Of a DNA stretch of 64,000 bases, positions 34,581 through 46,866 are shown in pieces. A model generated the notes under the pieces. It searched no databases. It was not told where the DNA came from and was given only the letters and a program-made list of their open reading frames with translations. Position numbers and translations under genes: made by a program. The stretch's first letter is position 1. Every line of letters starts with the position of its first letter. The DNA is from Acheta domesticus (lineage: Eukaryota; Arthropoda; Insecta; Orthoptera; Gryllidae). Where the stretch lies: assembly GCA_031308135.1 (NCBI GenBank), contig JAHLJT010000631.1, forward strand, positions 228,060,636-228,124,635, given 5' to 3'.

Positions 34581-35744
34581 ATGTAGAACACGTGATTATA
34601 AAGGGAGAAACCAAAGCCAGAAGGAGGCGCAGATTGTGGAAGAGCACTATGTTTTACAAATGTAAAAAATGCAATGTCCTTCTCTATTCAAACTCTTTTC
34701 GGTCGTGTCATGTCAAGATCAATTGATATACCCTATTGTCCCATATACGCAACATTTTGTTGCCCAATGACTATTGGTTAAAACGTCATAAATTAATTTT
34801 CTATTATTTCTAGTGTAATAGTAGAGTCAATACATAATATTATTATATCAATGATTAGTCCTCAATGGGTTGAAATATCTGTCTACATGAAAATGATGAA
34901 AAATCGTGAAATTTCGTGTTTTTTCAATTTTTATTGAGATATATGCTCTGTTTTATACTCTTTTAAATGATTCAAACCGTTTCTAGCTAAGTTTCTTGCT
35001 TTTTAAGAAAAAAAATTCGAAGCGAGTATCAACTGTCAAACTCTTAGGAAGTGAACTTCAGATTCATTTTCCTGAATTGGAAATTTTAAGCACAGTCATA
35101 CACGTCAAACATTATAAATTATTGAAGAAAATAATGTAATTCTTTTGCAGCACGTAATGCATGATTTGCTCTAGTGAATTAACTAGAATGAAGTTTGCTT
35201 TATGAACTGAAATGTCCAGAATCAATTTATAAACAATTTTTTTTCTCAAATAATCAAATCCTGGCTCTTAGGTTTTCACAGTACCTTTACCATTCTAGTT
35301 CATTCACTAGAATATTTAATTGCAATTAATTTTAAAAAAGGAATTATCAAAATATATCAATTTGTTGCACAGTTATGATGCTCGAAGTAAAAACGAGTAT
35401 TTTTGCCAATTATTTATACACAAATGGAACCAAAAATATTTGCTTCCATTATTTTATCTCTAAAAGCATCAAGAAATGAAATATACACGGGAAAACAAAA
35501 TAGACCCAAAACTCTAGAAATTTTTTTCTCAGGTAGACCTTGAGAAGAACCGGACCCTGCGGTTGATACAATGCGGGTCTGAACGAATGTCATTCTGAGT
35601 ATCTTTTGGATCGTTGTAATTGAATCAATACGCTAAGTCTCAGACACGGTGACTTTTAAAACAAAATGCAGATTTGGAGTTTTATCTTCCGCTCGTAAAT
35701 GTTTCTGCACGACCGGCAAATCAGTAGCATTCTTTTTGGTTGAT
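34581..35744 (+). other. Intron sequence, nothing recognised
   Basis: AT-rich, no coding motif found. Confidence 0.5.
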
Positions 35745-36230
35745 TGATAAATGTTTACGGGCGCTTCAATTGCTAAGGTTATTAGATCTGGCGATTCTGT
35801 TGGTCTTCCCCCGCTGGATGGCGAAATCCGGTCCCGGCCTACACGCCGACTTGGGGGGTATTCACCAACAATTGGGACAAGCTCTACGTATGCTCCCGAT
35901 TGGACTCCCGACATATGTGGGTTATGTAAAGTTTGTGTGAGTGAGTGGTAAGGACAACCCAAAGAAAAGGAAGGAAAGATGGCGCGCGGTCCGTGGCCCG
36001 TTTGTTAAAGTACTGCTCCGACACTCGCCTGGTGTTGATCGGAGGAACAACAGAAAACTACCGATCAGAGTAGCCGCCCGCTAGAATTCTCTTCCAGATA
36101 GCGACTGAATTCGACCTATCTGACAAGCTAGAGTAGAAAATCCTGCCGCTGTCAGAACTCGAACCTAGGACCTCCCAGTTAGAGGCACTGCAGTAACATC
36201 AATTGATGCCCTGAATTACCGCTCCCGGTT
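35745..36230 (-). mobile_element. SINE copy (family A), minus strand
   Basis: It runs from ACGGGCGCTTCAATTGCTAA (3' end) through GGAAGGAAAGATGGCGCG to the tRNA-like head. The head is visible in reverse as GAACTCGAACCTAGGACCTC and AGGCACTGCAGTAACATCA. It is nearly full length and collinear with the 34050 copy. Confidence 0.78.
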
Positions 36231-38094
36231 TTACTTTCTGGAGACCACGGGCGGTCACGCAGATTTAGTCCAGATTCTATTCACAATTTCATCAATTGAA
36301 AAATTTGCGGTTTCTCGTCATTTCCTTTCGAATAAAGTAGGTGCTCTCTCTGGTGATGGCTGGATGTTAACCGATTCGATTTGTCATCAGCACACACGTT
36401 TGGATGTTACTAAATAAATTAATACGTTGCTGAAATCCTGTATTGCAACGATATATTTTGTGGGAAAATAGCATGAAGAAACACGAGTTCATCTCATTGT
36501 GAAGAATTCGTTGGGGTACATTTACACATCCGAAAATACCCATTCATTATACCTACATGGTTTAAAAAGATGCAAACTACTCATTGAAGTATGCATAAGT
36601 ATTTCAAAAAAATCAGGAATGTGATTTATTTTACAAAAAATAAAAACAAACGGTCCTTCAAATCGGGTCGGTGGATTGCTAGTGGAGCAGTCGACCGCAG
36701 GAAATGACGAGTACTGTATTTAGTTTGCCGATGTATTATTTTCAAATTCTTACATGCAACATCCCAACAGGGAAAAGTTAATATTTTACTCCTTAATATT
36801 AGTTCTATGGGTAACAGAACATTAAGAGACTTTGCGCTTTGGAAATAAGTGTATAATGGTTTTGATTATATAACGTACAAAGTTATGGGACACGTGCCAC
36901 ATTTCTCATACGAGATCATTCGTATCTAAGATTTAATAAATGTTAATCTAAGGATATATTTCATTGTATATTACTGGCGTGACGAAGCGAATTGCGTGAG
37001 AAAACCACTGCTGATAACATTGAAATTTGCGGCAGGATAAAAAAGAATTCACATAAAAAAATAATGAGGCTTGCTGTGTTCTCATGTCTGAAACCTCACT
37101 TTTACACGCTACGTTACATCATTGACGGGCACCCGGTTAGTGAGTCATCTGTTGGTAAATCTTTTCAGATAATTTTTACTCTGTTTCATGTAGTATAATT
37201 ATTATATTTATTCTAAGAACTTTTTTATCTCATTGTCATTTCTTAATAACTTAAGTAATATTATGCCGAATAAAGTTTTGAGTGTGCCAAAGGTTTCTTG
37301 GAATGTATTCACTCCACTTATTTCCACAGCTTACACACGTCCACCATCCAGTAGTAAAAGATCTTGATATCTTGAAGAAAATGTAATTAATATGGGAATA
37401 TGTGGGAATATGTAAAACAATTATTATATTTTCAAGGATTTATTATCCTATTTTTAATACCATAGTAACTAACGTAACATTCTGCTGAATAGCGCCTGAA
37501 GGTTTTTACTTATCAGTAATGAAAGTAGACTCGCTGATCAATGAGGATCGAGACAGACCGGTAAAATAAACGTGTTAACAGGAAGTGAACCTTCCCCTGA
37601 GTTACGAAGTTGATGTGCAAGCAGGAAGAAGAAACTCGTGCGGGCCGATTGCCCACCCAACGCAAGAGAGCAGCATTGCATCGGAAAGAGAAAGCGGACT
37701 CGGAAGGTTACATTATATCACTCCCTACGATGCACCGCCCACTTGCAGCCAGCATCTAATACACTGATTTTTATCTCCTATATTACTTCAGTAGTAAAGT
37801 TACATTTTGCGGCTCTCACAAGCAATGAAACTTTACAAGTGAGATCTCTAAAGAAAGAGACTTCCACGGAGACGTGATGAATTGCACTTTGATTTTAAAA
37901 TATGACAGATTTGTTTAAAAACGCGTCTAGATATTCGTGCCAAATACAACACGCAACACTCGGGCAGCATTGTTAAATCTATATAATTAAATTACTCGTA
38001 AAAGAAACGTTTGATGTCCTTAATACCTGGCACTTTGAAGCCACAGACAGAACACAAAGACACGTTCCTCACACCGTAATCTGGAGGATGTGAT
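36231..38094 (+). other. Intron sequence, nothing recognised
   Basis: AT-rich. Short open frames (36992-37198, 37585-37877) lack motifs. Confidence 0.5.
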
Positions 38095-38290
38095 TCTTGA
38101 TCACGCTATTACATTTTTGCTGGTCCGGCGTTTCTCGATACTATCACCTGGTGAGAGACGTGCAGAATCTGTAACTGCATGTAAAGTTAAACTAATTAAT
38201 TGATTTCTACGGTTATGAATTGGACGGATGTACCTCTCTGTTAGTAATAAAGTTAAATATTATTGGAAATACCAGGTTGTACTCGTCATG
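38095..38290 (+). repeat. Dispersed repeat C, copy 1
   Basis: It matches 40495-40665: TTACATTTTTGCTGGTCCGG, then CGTTTCTCGATACTATCACC, and ends TAATAAAGTTAAAT. The AATAAA-like end and lack of inverted ends suggest a retroposed sequence. Confidence 0.65.
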
Positions 38291-38684
38291 TCCTGATTTT
38301 TGCGTGGACAACTATACGTATCTTTCTCAAAAGTAAAAAGCTTCTCTAATATTTTTGTGATTGTCAAGAAAAGCAAAAGTCCAACTGTCAAGGAAGATTG
38401 TATAATTTCTTCAAAGGCTGTTTTTAAGTGATGTTCTGACGTGTTTCAGGAAACTGTCTGTAATACTGAATAAACCTTTATTGAAAATTTGTTTCTCACA
38501 TCAATTGCATTGTTTTTTAAATATTTATTTGACACTTTGTAAATACATTGGAAGTTGCCTTCATAACTTTTTTTAACTAAGCAACTTTTCGTTGACAGCC
38601 CCTCATAATATGGAAATACGATAGAGAAAAGGATGAGGATTAACGTCCGAGAGTTCATATACAAAATTATTGTTTTCTTCGTGA

Positions 38685-39170
38685 TTCCGGGCGCGTCATC
38701 TGCTAGGGATATTAGTCCCAATAGTGTAGTACATGTTTTATCACGGGAGGTTGCGATGTGTATCTCCCAATGGATGGTGAGACCCGGCGCCGAATTAGTC
38801 TGCTTGCGGGTTTTCCTCATCCACCTCTAAGATAATGACCGGTCTCCTGGCTTGTATGGTAGTGTAGTGCGATTATGTGTAAGTAAGGGGTACGGATAGG
38901 ACAAGGTAAAGGAAGGAAGGATCACGCGAGGTCCGAGACTCGTTTGTTTGGGTACTGCTCCGGCATTTGCCTGGTGTTGATCGGTCAAACTACGGAAAAC
39001 TACTGACCGGAGTAGCCGGCCGCTAGGATTCTCCACCAAACTGGTTCAATTCGAGATAGTTATCTAGCTAGTCTTGAAAAATTCTGCAACTGTCAGGACC
39101 CTAACCCTAGGAGCTCCTCAGAGGTTCTGCAATGACATCAGTTAATGCTCTGGCCCACCTCAATTGATGA
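38685..39170 (-). mobile_element. SINE copy (family A), minus strand
   Basis: It begins TTCCGGGCGCGTCATCTGCT at the 3' end, has GGAAGGAAGGATCACGCG in the body, and ends in a reversed head CCTAACCCTAGGAGCTCCTC, AGAGGTTCTGCAATGACATC. It is collinear with the copies at 34050 and 35745. Confidence 0.78.
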
Positions 39171-39756
39171 TGTCCATCGAAAATTATCAATTCTATTAGA
39201 ATTGGAAAGATAAACCCACAGTAACTTTCGCTAACTTTTTATGTTTGCTTTCATCATTTTTTTAAAGTTATCTACCTACCGAAATGCGCTGAAGTACGGT
39301 TTTTAAAAAATGCAAAGATCTCTCAAAGTTAGAAATTCTGTGCTCCCAAGAGCGTAAGCAATCTATGCATGAAATCTAGTACTTTTCAACTTCGTTTGCA
39401 CTGAATATAGGATCATGAGGGTGAGAAAAACACAATGTGAAATTTGTATTCTTTGACAATGCAGTTCTTTACGTAGAAAAGATCATAGTCACTTGTGTCA
39501 AAGGCATATTCTTCAAATATTTTTCTTTAATATTACTTTTAATCAATATTGATCATCAAAAACATACCGAAAGAAATATTGTGAAGACTGATTTAAACTG
39601 GTTGCGCAACGATAATGAGGCGCGACTCATTTCCTTTGGTGTAGATTTAGGAAAAGATAAGTAAAAATAAGTTAATCAGCAACAAATAACATTCCAAATG
39701 AAAACAAGACATGGATATCCACACAACCGACTGATGACTTCACGAACCTTGGACTT
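39171..39756 (+). other. Intron sequence, nothing recognised
   Basis: AT-rich; the open frame at 39437-39664 has no recognisable motif. Confidence 0.5.
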
Positions 39757-40235
39757 TTGAAACTAGTGGTGCTAAAATAGCTAGTTCTTTCTCATCCGTA
39801 TTTTCATGCAAAATAATGGGAAAGGTACTCAAATTTTATACAGAATCATATTTCAAAATCTATCTTTGAGGAACTTATTTCATAGAGAACAAAAATTCCT
39901 ATCTTCACAATTGCAGTTGTAGAAAGACGCCGAAAAAGTTTTAACTTTTGCAATTTTCAAAAAATCAGAGTTTTCAACGAATATGAGACCAGCAGCATTC
40001 TCCTTCACACTGACCAACAACAACTTAATCAAAAACGAGGAAGCCTTTTTTTGAAAATTTTAAAAATATCCAGGGGCTTCATGTAAAGTACCCCTCAAAA
40101 CTAAAATATCGATTTCAAATTCACGGGATCACGACATCAGTCAGATCGATTGAGGAATATGTTTTGGAGAAAATAAACTGAACGGTTTAGGCGCTAGCGT
40201 CGTTCACAAATTGACAGACGTTATGGACGCAAAAA
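39757..40235 (-). mobile_element. Helentron-like element, second subfamily, internally deleted
   Basis: The left end AAACTAGTGGTGCTA is the family 3' terminus reversed. The interior (CAATTGCAGTTGTAGAAAGA, then GGGGCTTCATGTAAAGTACC) matches 50820-51400 better than the main subfamily. It stops at a short GACAGACG stub near 40220, without the 5' end. Confidence 0.68.
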
Positions 40236-40494
40236 ACTTATCGTTTCTTTTTTAGCTGCTAGACTTTCACGCCAAACTGGTCTCATTTGGTCTTGAACAA
40301 TGGCCTTATGAAGTACATAACTCTCACTTGCAATACCTTGGAATACGATCACTGAGAGCGCAAGTAGACTCACTGAGAGCGCTACTGTCGCGGAATAATT
40401 TGAAGGCCGCCTATGTAGTGGAAACGTGCGTGCCACATAGACATCGTTGCGAAACTTTTTAGGTCAAAGGTCTGAATTATTGTATGAGATCTTT

Positions 40495-40665
40495 TTGATC
40501 ATTCTATTACATTTGTGCTGGTTCGACGCTTTTCGATTCTACCCCACCTGTTCATAGCCTGTACAATCTGCAACTGTGTGTGAAATTACTAATTACTATT
40601 CTATGCGATTGAACTATACGGGTGTACGTCTTTGCTCGATAATAAAGTTAAATAAGAATAGTTTA
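40495..40665 (+). repeat. Dispersed repeat C, copy 2
   Basis: It is homologous to 38095-38290 (TTACATTTGTGCTGGTTCGA, then GCTTTTCGATTCTA), again ending ATAATAAAGTTAAAT. Confidence 0.65.
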
Positions 40666-41475
40666 CATTGACAAGGGTGTATTATATTGTTATCAATTAC
40701 AAGATGACCTGTAGAACAAGTGACTGAGAATAAGAGAGTCGTGAAGAAAAATATATATTACAGACTTAACATGGAAATGGAAAAATAAGGAAGAGGGTGA
40801 GGTATAACATGTGAGAGTTCTCGCACGGGTACGTAAGTATCAAGAGATGGAAGAGATGACATGAATTACATCACTTGGCAGAAACATGGAAAATTATATT
40901 TTTAAATATAAGTTTATCTGCTAGCAAAGAACGGAACACGGAAAAGAAGTCGACCAACCTTTCTTCTTCTCTTTACAGAAAACGAAAAATGTGTTGTGTC
41001 CGCGCTGTAACAGGTTCTTGAATATGTTGATTTTACTTTCGAAACTGCAGCACTTTTTTAGACAAGGCTCCAGAGTGAGAATTGAAAAGTTCCGTTGATA
41101 AATTCAAGATGCAACCGGGCAAACATTTAAAAAATTGATATACTCTACTTCCATTTTCGTGAATATATAGGGTTGGCATATTATAATATAATTATAAGTC
41201 GCCGGGAGCTACTAAAGACGCGCGGAGGTTTCTCAGTTGAGTGATGGGACCAAAGTCCTCGCGTATTATCTTCTTCTCAATAAAATTTCGAAAGAAAATA
41301 CTGGCTTTGAAATATCAGGGAAAAAGGACATTATTTAAGATGGTAGCTGTGTAGAAATTGACTTTAACAACTTTGAAAGTACGGGCGATTCTAAGCGTCG
41401 TCACGAAAACGACAGAAATTTCTCTGAGGAGGAACTCTCAGCCTTTTTTCCCTCTCGTTTAGTTTTCACGAAAAG
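40666..41475 (+). other. Intron sequence, nothing recognised
   Basis: AT-rich with no recognised coding or repeat structure. Confidence 0.5.
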
Positions 41476-42360
41476 TGGGAACTTAAATTAACCTTAAAAA
41501 GACCGAATACTTATGCATTGGAGGAGATACCTCTAATATAAAAATTGCTGATGACGAAATAACTAACTTTTCAAAATTTAAATATCTGGGGACTATAATT
41601 ACTGACGATGGGAAAGTTGACGAAGATATTACCACTAGACTGGCATGGGCAGAAATGCAATGAAAGCTCTACACGGCCTTATATGGAATAATGTGTTACG
41701 AGAAGACACAAAGAGACGAATATTCCACAGTGTAGTGGAAAATATTATGGAGCAGAAATGTGGCCTTTAACAAAACGCCGTAGAGACAGAATACGGTCAG
41801 TAGAGCTCGACTTTATGAGAAGATCTTTGCAAATAACAAAGCTGGACAAGATAAGAAACGAAGTGGTATGGGAAAGAGCTGGCGTTCAAACAACCATAAC
41901 CAGAAGACTAGAAAATAAAGCTCTTCAATGGTACGGACATGTCCAGAGGATGCAAAATGAGAGATGGCCAAATCAAATTTTAAACTGGATACCTGAAAGA
42001 AGGCGTAGAAGAGGCAGACCTGTTTTGACCTGGAAGGCGTATATACAGAAAGTAATGGATGAGAAAGGACTAGAAGAAGGTCAATGGAATGACCGAAAAA
42101 TATGGAAATCGAAAACGGCAAACTCTTAGGGGTAGAAACCGTCGAAGAAGAAGACGTACAATCCCCATCAGGGAAAAGGCACAATTATCTAAAAGAAAAA
42201 TAGCAAAATTTAGGATAAAAATCCAAAATGTTAATATCATTCTACCAGTTCAACTCTCTGAAAAGCATGAACTGCTGAACAGGAAACAAATAAATAAAAT
42301 AAATTTAAAAAAAGATCCGCGAAGAGAGGAGCTACTCCATTGGACTACCATCTAGTGCCG
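41476..42360 (+). pseudogene. RTE-like LINE remnant, 3' end of reverse transcriptase
   Basis: The frame reads TEYLCIGGD, then FSKFKYLGTIITDDGKVDED, which is the block after the RT catalytic core. After a frameshift near 41745 a 123-codon open segment (41758-42129) has MRRSLQITKLDKIRNEVV, ALQWYGHVQRMQNERWPNQI and RRRRGRPVLTW. This arrangement is the C-terminus of RTE-type endonuclease-reverse transcriptases. The 5' end is truncated, as is usual for LINE copies. The Arg-rich frame at 42089-42355 overlaps the tail in another phase. Confidence 0.75.
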
Positions 42361-42461
42361 TTTCTTTCAACTACATCAATCCGTTACTGGGCGCCTCTCT
42401 CTACCCATACGCGACTCATCTCAAAGGTCAGCAGGACTCCTCAGGTAGAGCGCGTTAAATC

Positions 42462-42538
42462 TCGATAGTATGACTATCGAAAACTATCGAAAGTCTTCAA
42501 ATAAAATATCGAATTATATCGATAGTAATATCGAAACA
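42462..42538. promoter_or_regulatory. Cluster of TATCGA motifs
   Basis: Within about 75 bases TATCGA or its complement occurs at least six times, including TATATCGATAG. TATCGATA is the DREF-binding DRE core in Drosophila. No promoter or gene start is apparent nearby, so this may be only a low-complexity or palindromic repeat. Confidence 0.3.
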
Positions 42539-42755
42539 AAGTAAAAAATCATAAATGTTTCGACTCATTCATAATAACTGTATTTCAATAAATAAACCAC
42601 AATAATATTGTAGATAAAATTGTTTAATAAAAAGGGTAATTCAAATAATATCTCACCAATTTTTCCAATATATCCTCATTAAATCATCACCGTCATTAAA
42701 TGCAAACTTTGAAAATGTTAAAGATATTGTAATTCTCTTTCAGCGTTACCACCTC

Positions 42756-42849
42756 AAACTAGTGGTGCTAAACAACACATACTTTCCCGTATTATTGGAA
42801 GCAGCAACGTAGAATTGATATATTGCACTTTCTGCCCTACAGCATCTTA
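42756..42849 (-). mobile_element. Helentron-like element, short subfamily, left part
   Basis: AAACTAGTGGTGCTAAACAACACA..ACTTTCCCGTAT is the reversed hairpin/CACTAG end plus the subterminal repeat. It is collinear with 63778-63870, but is interrupted at CATCTTA (42843-42849) and continues after the same heptamer at 44723-44729. Confidence 0.65.
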
Positions 42850-43020
42850 GCTATTATTTTAAAACGTCCAGTTCAACCAAAGAGCGATTAACCACGGTGT
42901 AAGATATATAGATGTGTAAACTAGCCGCCTTTGGGGCAAATTTTCTGAAGCCAGTTTGAGGCTAGTTCCTCGCTTATCCGTACGGTGCGCACGATCGGTC
43001 TGGGTCGCGGTGCTAGATAT
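42850..43020. other. Unassigned insert sequence left of the solo LTR
   Basis: Together with 44564-44722 this flanks the solo LTR and belongs to whatever entered the Helentron copy between the two CATCTTA heptamers. No terminal repeats are recognised. Confidence 0.4.
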
Positions 43021-44559
43021 TGTAGCGGTACGCTATTTTTAATATTTTTAAATTTCACAAATAACTGTCGATGCGAGGCGTCACTCCCGCCGCCGCCAGC
43101 CGGGTCGGCGCGCCCCCTCCGCTAATGGAAGGGATGACAGCACGCGCCCCTCTAAAAGTTTATGGCCATCGTCCGCGAGTCGACCCTCATCCCGTCACGC
43201 ACCCGGGCGCCGAAGAAGAGATTAGAGACGTGTGCTGATCCCGCCGTTCCGGGTATCATGCGCACTAAGTACCTAGGCCGTCCTTCGCAGCTTTCTCCGG
43301 GGGTCCCAACGGACATTCCGCGTACCCTTTACTGACCTACTTCCGAAGTCAGACGGAGAGCGTTTTCCAGACAGAGATAGGGCTACGGAAAATTCCTAGA
43401 ATCACCGGACCTGATTGGCCGAGGACAAAATTACGGCGTAGTAGCACTTAGCCAATCAGGGGCAAAATTCGTGGGGTGGGAGCGATTTTGGGGCACTTTT
43501 GAATTTTCGGGGTGGCGGAACGAGGAGACCTCCACGCTAGCGGCGTAGGGGAGAGCATCACTTCTTCTTGTTCGATTGAGCTGGGGGGGGCGAGCGCCGC
43601 GGAGCGAGTAACAGCTCCGGCGCTGCGTTCGAACACTACGTGTACTCGACTTGTCTTGGGTGGCGAGCGCCGCGGAGTAAGTGATAGCTCCGGCGCCGCG
43701 TTCGAGGGAGAATTATTATTTTGGGACTTAGTTCGTGGACTCTGAGCTCTGCCGTGGGCAGTGACCGGTGACTAGTTTTCTCCGAGATTCGTGATCGTGA
43801 AAACTCCAGAGAACTTTCCGTAAGAACTGCTAATTTGTGTGAACGGAATTCGCGATCATTCACGATCCGGGCCAGCTGACCGTCGCCGCCGCCGCCGTCA
43901 CCGCCGCAGCCGCTGTCGCCGCCGCCGCTCCTTTGGTAGCTATTGTGGAAGGACGTTTCTCGGCCTGGCAGGGCCACCTCAGCCGCCGACCCAGACGGAG
44001 AGAAGCCGCGACCCCCGCCGCCGCCGCCGAGGGCCGCCTACACGCCGCCCCATTCAGGCATAAACTTCGGTCAACGACCGCCAAAGAACTATTGTGCATT
44101 GCTGTGCCGCGCTTAGGCACTTGTTTCCTCATTATTGTCAGCCAGAAGGCGAATGGCCTAGAGTTTGTTGGGGCCTGTAAAGGAATTTAATTGTAATTCT
44201 CGTTCTTTATTTTTTTTTTGATTTAAGTTTTATCTCATTTTTTCTTTCGTTTCTAACTGAGCTCATCAGGTAGGGCCTTTCTTAACTCTTTGAATCACTG
44301 TAACTTCCCCGGCCTATTATTAGGCGGGAATAAACCTTTTTATTTGCTTTACCAACCACTGAATTGTTTCTGTAGTTAGCAAACGCCTTACGACTCCTTC
44401 CATCCGAGTTAGATTCTAAGCAGGTGACAAAGTTGGCCGACTGAGCTAGGCCCGGGCCGCCCTCGTTGACTTCGGCGCACACCCACGCCGCCGGAGCTCG
44501 ACGCTGTGGTTGACGATCGACGCCACCGTGTGGCTCGATAACGAACCCTGGGTGTGACA
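43021..44559 (+). mobile_element. Solo LTR, 1,539 bp
   Basis: It starts TGTAGCGGTACGC and ends CCTGGGTGTGACA (TG...CA), with a 4-bp duplication ATAT at 43017-43020 and 44560-44563. It is GC-rich with a late polyadenylation signal GGGAATAAACC at about 44327, which fits plus orientation. Inside, a segment GAGCGCCGCGGAG.AAGT.A.AGCTCCGGCG is duplicated (about 43590 and 43665), and GCC trinucleotide runs lie at 43883-44035. There is no internal domain, so it is probably the product of LTR-LTR recombination of a gypsy-like element. Open frames in it are low-complexity. Confidence 0.75.
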
Positions 44560-44729
44560 ATATACATCTCAAGATGACATCTTAAACTGTGCTGTTACAC
44601 ATTACACGACCAATCACGACCTTGTCCAAATGAGACCAAAGATAACAGCACTTATATGCGAGAACTGTGAGAACTAGCCTCACATATGCTTCAGATTTAT
44701 ACTGGGAGTGGACACACCTGTACATCTTA

Positions 44730-44982
44730 CACAGTGCGAACAACTCACTGTTTCCATCGCAGTGTTGTCAAAACTGTGAATTCCACAAGTGCATAAAAAT
44801 ATAATACAAAGTTTTGCAAATTTGTATTGGGAAAATAAGTCTGATTCATAAATGTTATCAAGTCACAACAATGGCACGTAATTCACAGAAATTCGCGACA
44901 GCGGGACGAAATTCAATTGTTGCGTTTCTGCATTGTCGATACTCTCTTAATCAAAGAGTATATCTCTTAAAGAGCTAGCGAT
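44730..44982 (-). mobile_element. Helentron-like element, short subfamily, right part
   Basis: AACTCACTGTTTCCATCGCA, then GTGTTGTCAAAACTGTGAAT, is collinear with 63881-63960. It is the continuation of 42756-42849 after removal of the 1.87-kb insert. Confidence 0.6.
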
Positions 44983-46224
44983 TTATACTTTCCAGTATAC
45001 GTACGTATATACGGAGTAATATATGTGGCATAGGGAAAGTTATATAATGCTGCCCAAAAATATGGCGAATTTTCGCCAGAAAAAAAATCGTTGCCGGGTC
45101 GTGATAAGAAAAAGTGGATAAATCCAGTTGCTAAATTAAGAAAAAAATCTCCCAACACATTGTGTAGCCAAAACCCCTCTGTTGTGGGTCATTGATACCC
45201 AAAAACCAGTTGAAAGGAAAACGTCCCTTTGTCCATCTGTCCGTCTGTCCGTCCGGCCGTCCGTCTGTCCGTCCGACCGTGAACACTGCTAGCGCATAAA
45301 CCATACGTACGATTTCTTCCAAAATGGGTATTCCCCGGTCCATCGGGTTCGAGTCGAAGCTTTGAGATTTTGAAAAAGATTCTATAAAATTTGGGGGTAC
45401 TGAACATGAAGCTCCCCGGACATTTTCAAAAATTTCTCAAAACCGGCTCCAAATTTTTTCTTTAAATTTCTTGTAAGAACAGAGTAAAATGCACTTATTT
45501 AAGGTGGCATAGGTCTGATTTTCACAGTTAACTCTCAATTTTCAAAAATTGCTAAGGTTTGAATTTTATTCGGCGTTTTCCTCCAACTACAAAATTGCAG
45601 ACAGAGATTTTTCCTTGAAATAAAATTTGTTCTTCATAGTGAATTTTTTCTTTAAGGTCATTTTTTTTGCAAATTTTAGTGCTTTACGCACAATATTGCG
45701 TGCAATATGTGCAATTTTAAAAAAATTACAAAAACAAGATTTTCTCAAAAACGGCTCCATATTTTTTCTTTAAACATTTCGTAGGGATAGTGCTAAATGT
45801 ACCCTATGAGATGACAAACTCCGCATCGCTCTATTCTTTTGTTTTTGTCAAAACATGCAAAAATGTATTTTTTTACTTGTTTCTCGCGTCGTAAATATTT
45901 ACATTAGCGGCAAAATGTTCAAATTATTATATTTATGAGTACATGTGCTTTAAATAATGTCAAGTAAATTGTATAGAAAACACAACCGTTTTCTGTGAAA
46001 ACTAGGTCAAAATTCTGCATTTTCAGAAATGCTCTAACGCCATTTTCTCACAAATGGCTAGAAAGAAATTCTTCAAACATTTCGATCGGATAGTGCTACA
46101 TGCACTGTTTGATACGATGTAAGGTTTATTTTGTTTTTTTTAATTACACAAATGTAATTTTTTTTGAAAAATATCTCACATCTTTAATATGCACATTACC
46201 AGCAATTTGTAAAGATTATTATAT
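44983..46224 (+). mobile_element. Helentron-like element (outer copy), 5' part
   Basis: It starts TATACTTTCCAGTATACGTA (5' end) in plus orientation. It has the CCGTCTGTCCGTCCG microsatellite at about 45228-45285 and the family's AT-rich blocks. At 46224 it is interrupted by an LTR retrotransposon and continues at 48422-48661. Its last 126 bases lie at 50258-50383, beyond a second inserted copy. Confidence 0.8.
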
Positions 46225-46662
46225 TGTAACAAATCTGCTTCTTCTACTGTTACTGAATGTCAAATCTACCATTTGCTTACCATGAAACTGTTTGGGCCAC
46301 CCGACCCGCCCGCCATACGGCGGACGCGAAACCTCCGTGAAAGTTTTTTGGCTATTGATTGCTGCGGATTTGCTCGTTGCTTGCAGACATTTTCTCACTT
46401 CTGGATCACAATTCAACTTCTGACTGATCTTAGCGGTCGCTGCACCTAAATAACTTCAATCACTTTCAGGTTGCACTACAATCAGCAATTTTATTTTTAC
46501 TTCAATGAACGAATACAACTTCGCAGAACTTTAGTTACGACTCTCTCGTCCAAACAAAACCTTCTACCTCACAAAAAGTCGCCTTCCATCTTATTATCAA
46601 CAAAGACCCCTAGCAACCACCTGCCATTGTCTACTCTTTTCCTGAATAATTGGTATATCACA
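46225..46662 (-). repeat. 3' LTR
   Basis: 438 bp; the element's 3' LTR in minus orientation. It differs from its partner by only a few substitutions and single-base indels over the compared length. Plus-strand ends are TGTAACAAATC and GGTATATCACA. Confidence 0.9.
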
Positions 46663-46866
46663 GCTTCCCCTCTCCAAGCGTCATTTGGTTTGCTGCAACA
46701 TAACTAAATGACAAGACTACATTAAGCACCTTCTTCTTGCTTCATTACACTGTATTCACTGACACTTTGTACTTCACACAACACATCTTGTTTCTTGCAG
46801 CTTTAAAACTACATTTTAATATATACAAAATACTATTTACAATTATTCATTCCTTGTTAATAATCT

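Noticed and set aside
40221..40436. 71-codon minus-strand frame with a hydrophobic stretch (ATVALSVSLLALSVIVFQGI)
   Set aside because: It looks like a membrane segment, but it starts in a degraded Helentron end and has no homologue I recognise, promoter or splice support.
43636..44190. Frames rich in Arg, Ala and Gly at the GCC-repeat region
   Set aside because: They are inside the solo LTR and reflect trinucleotide runs.
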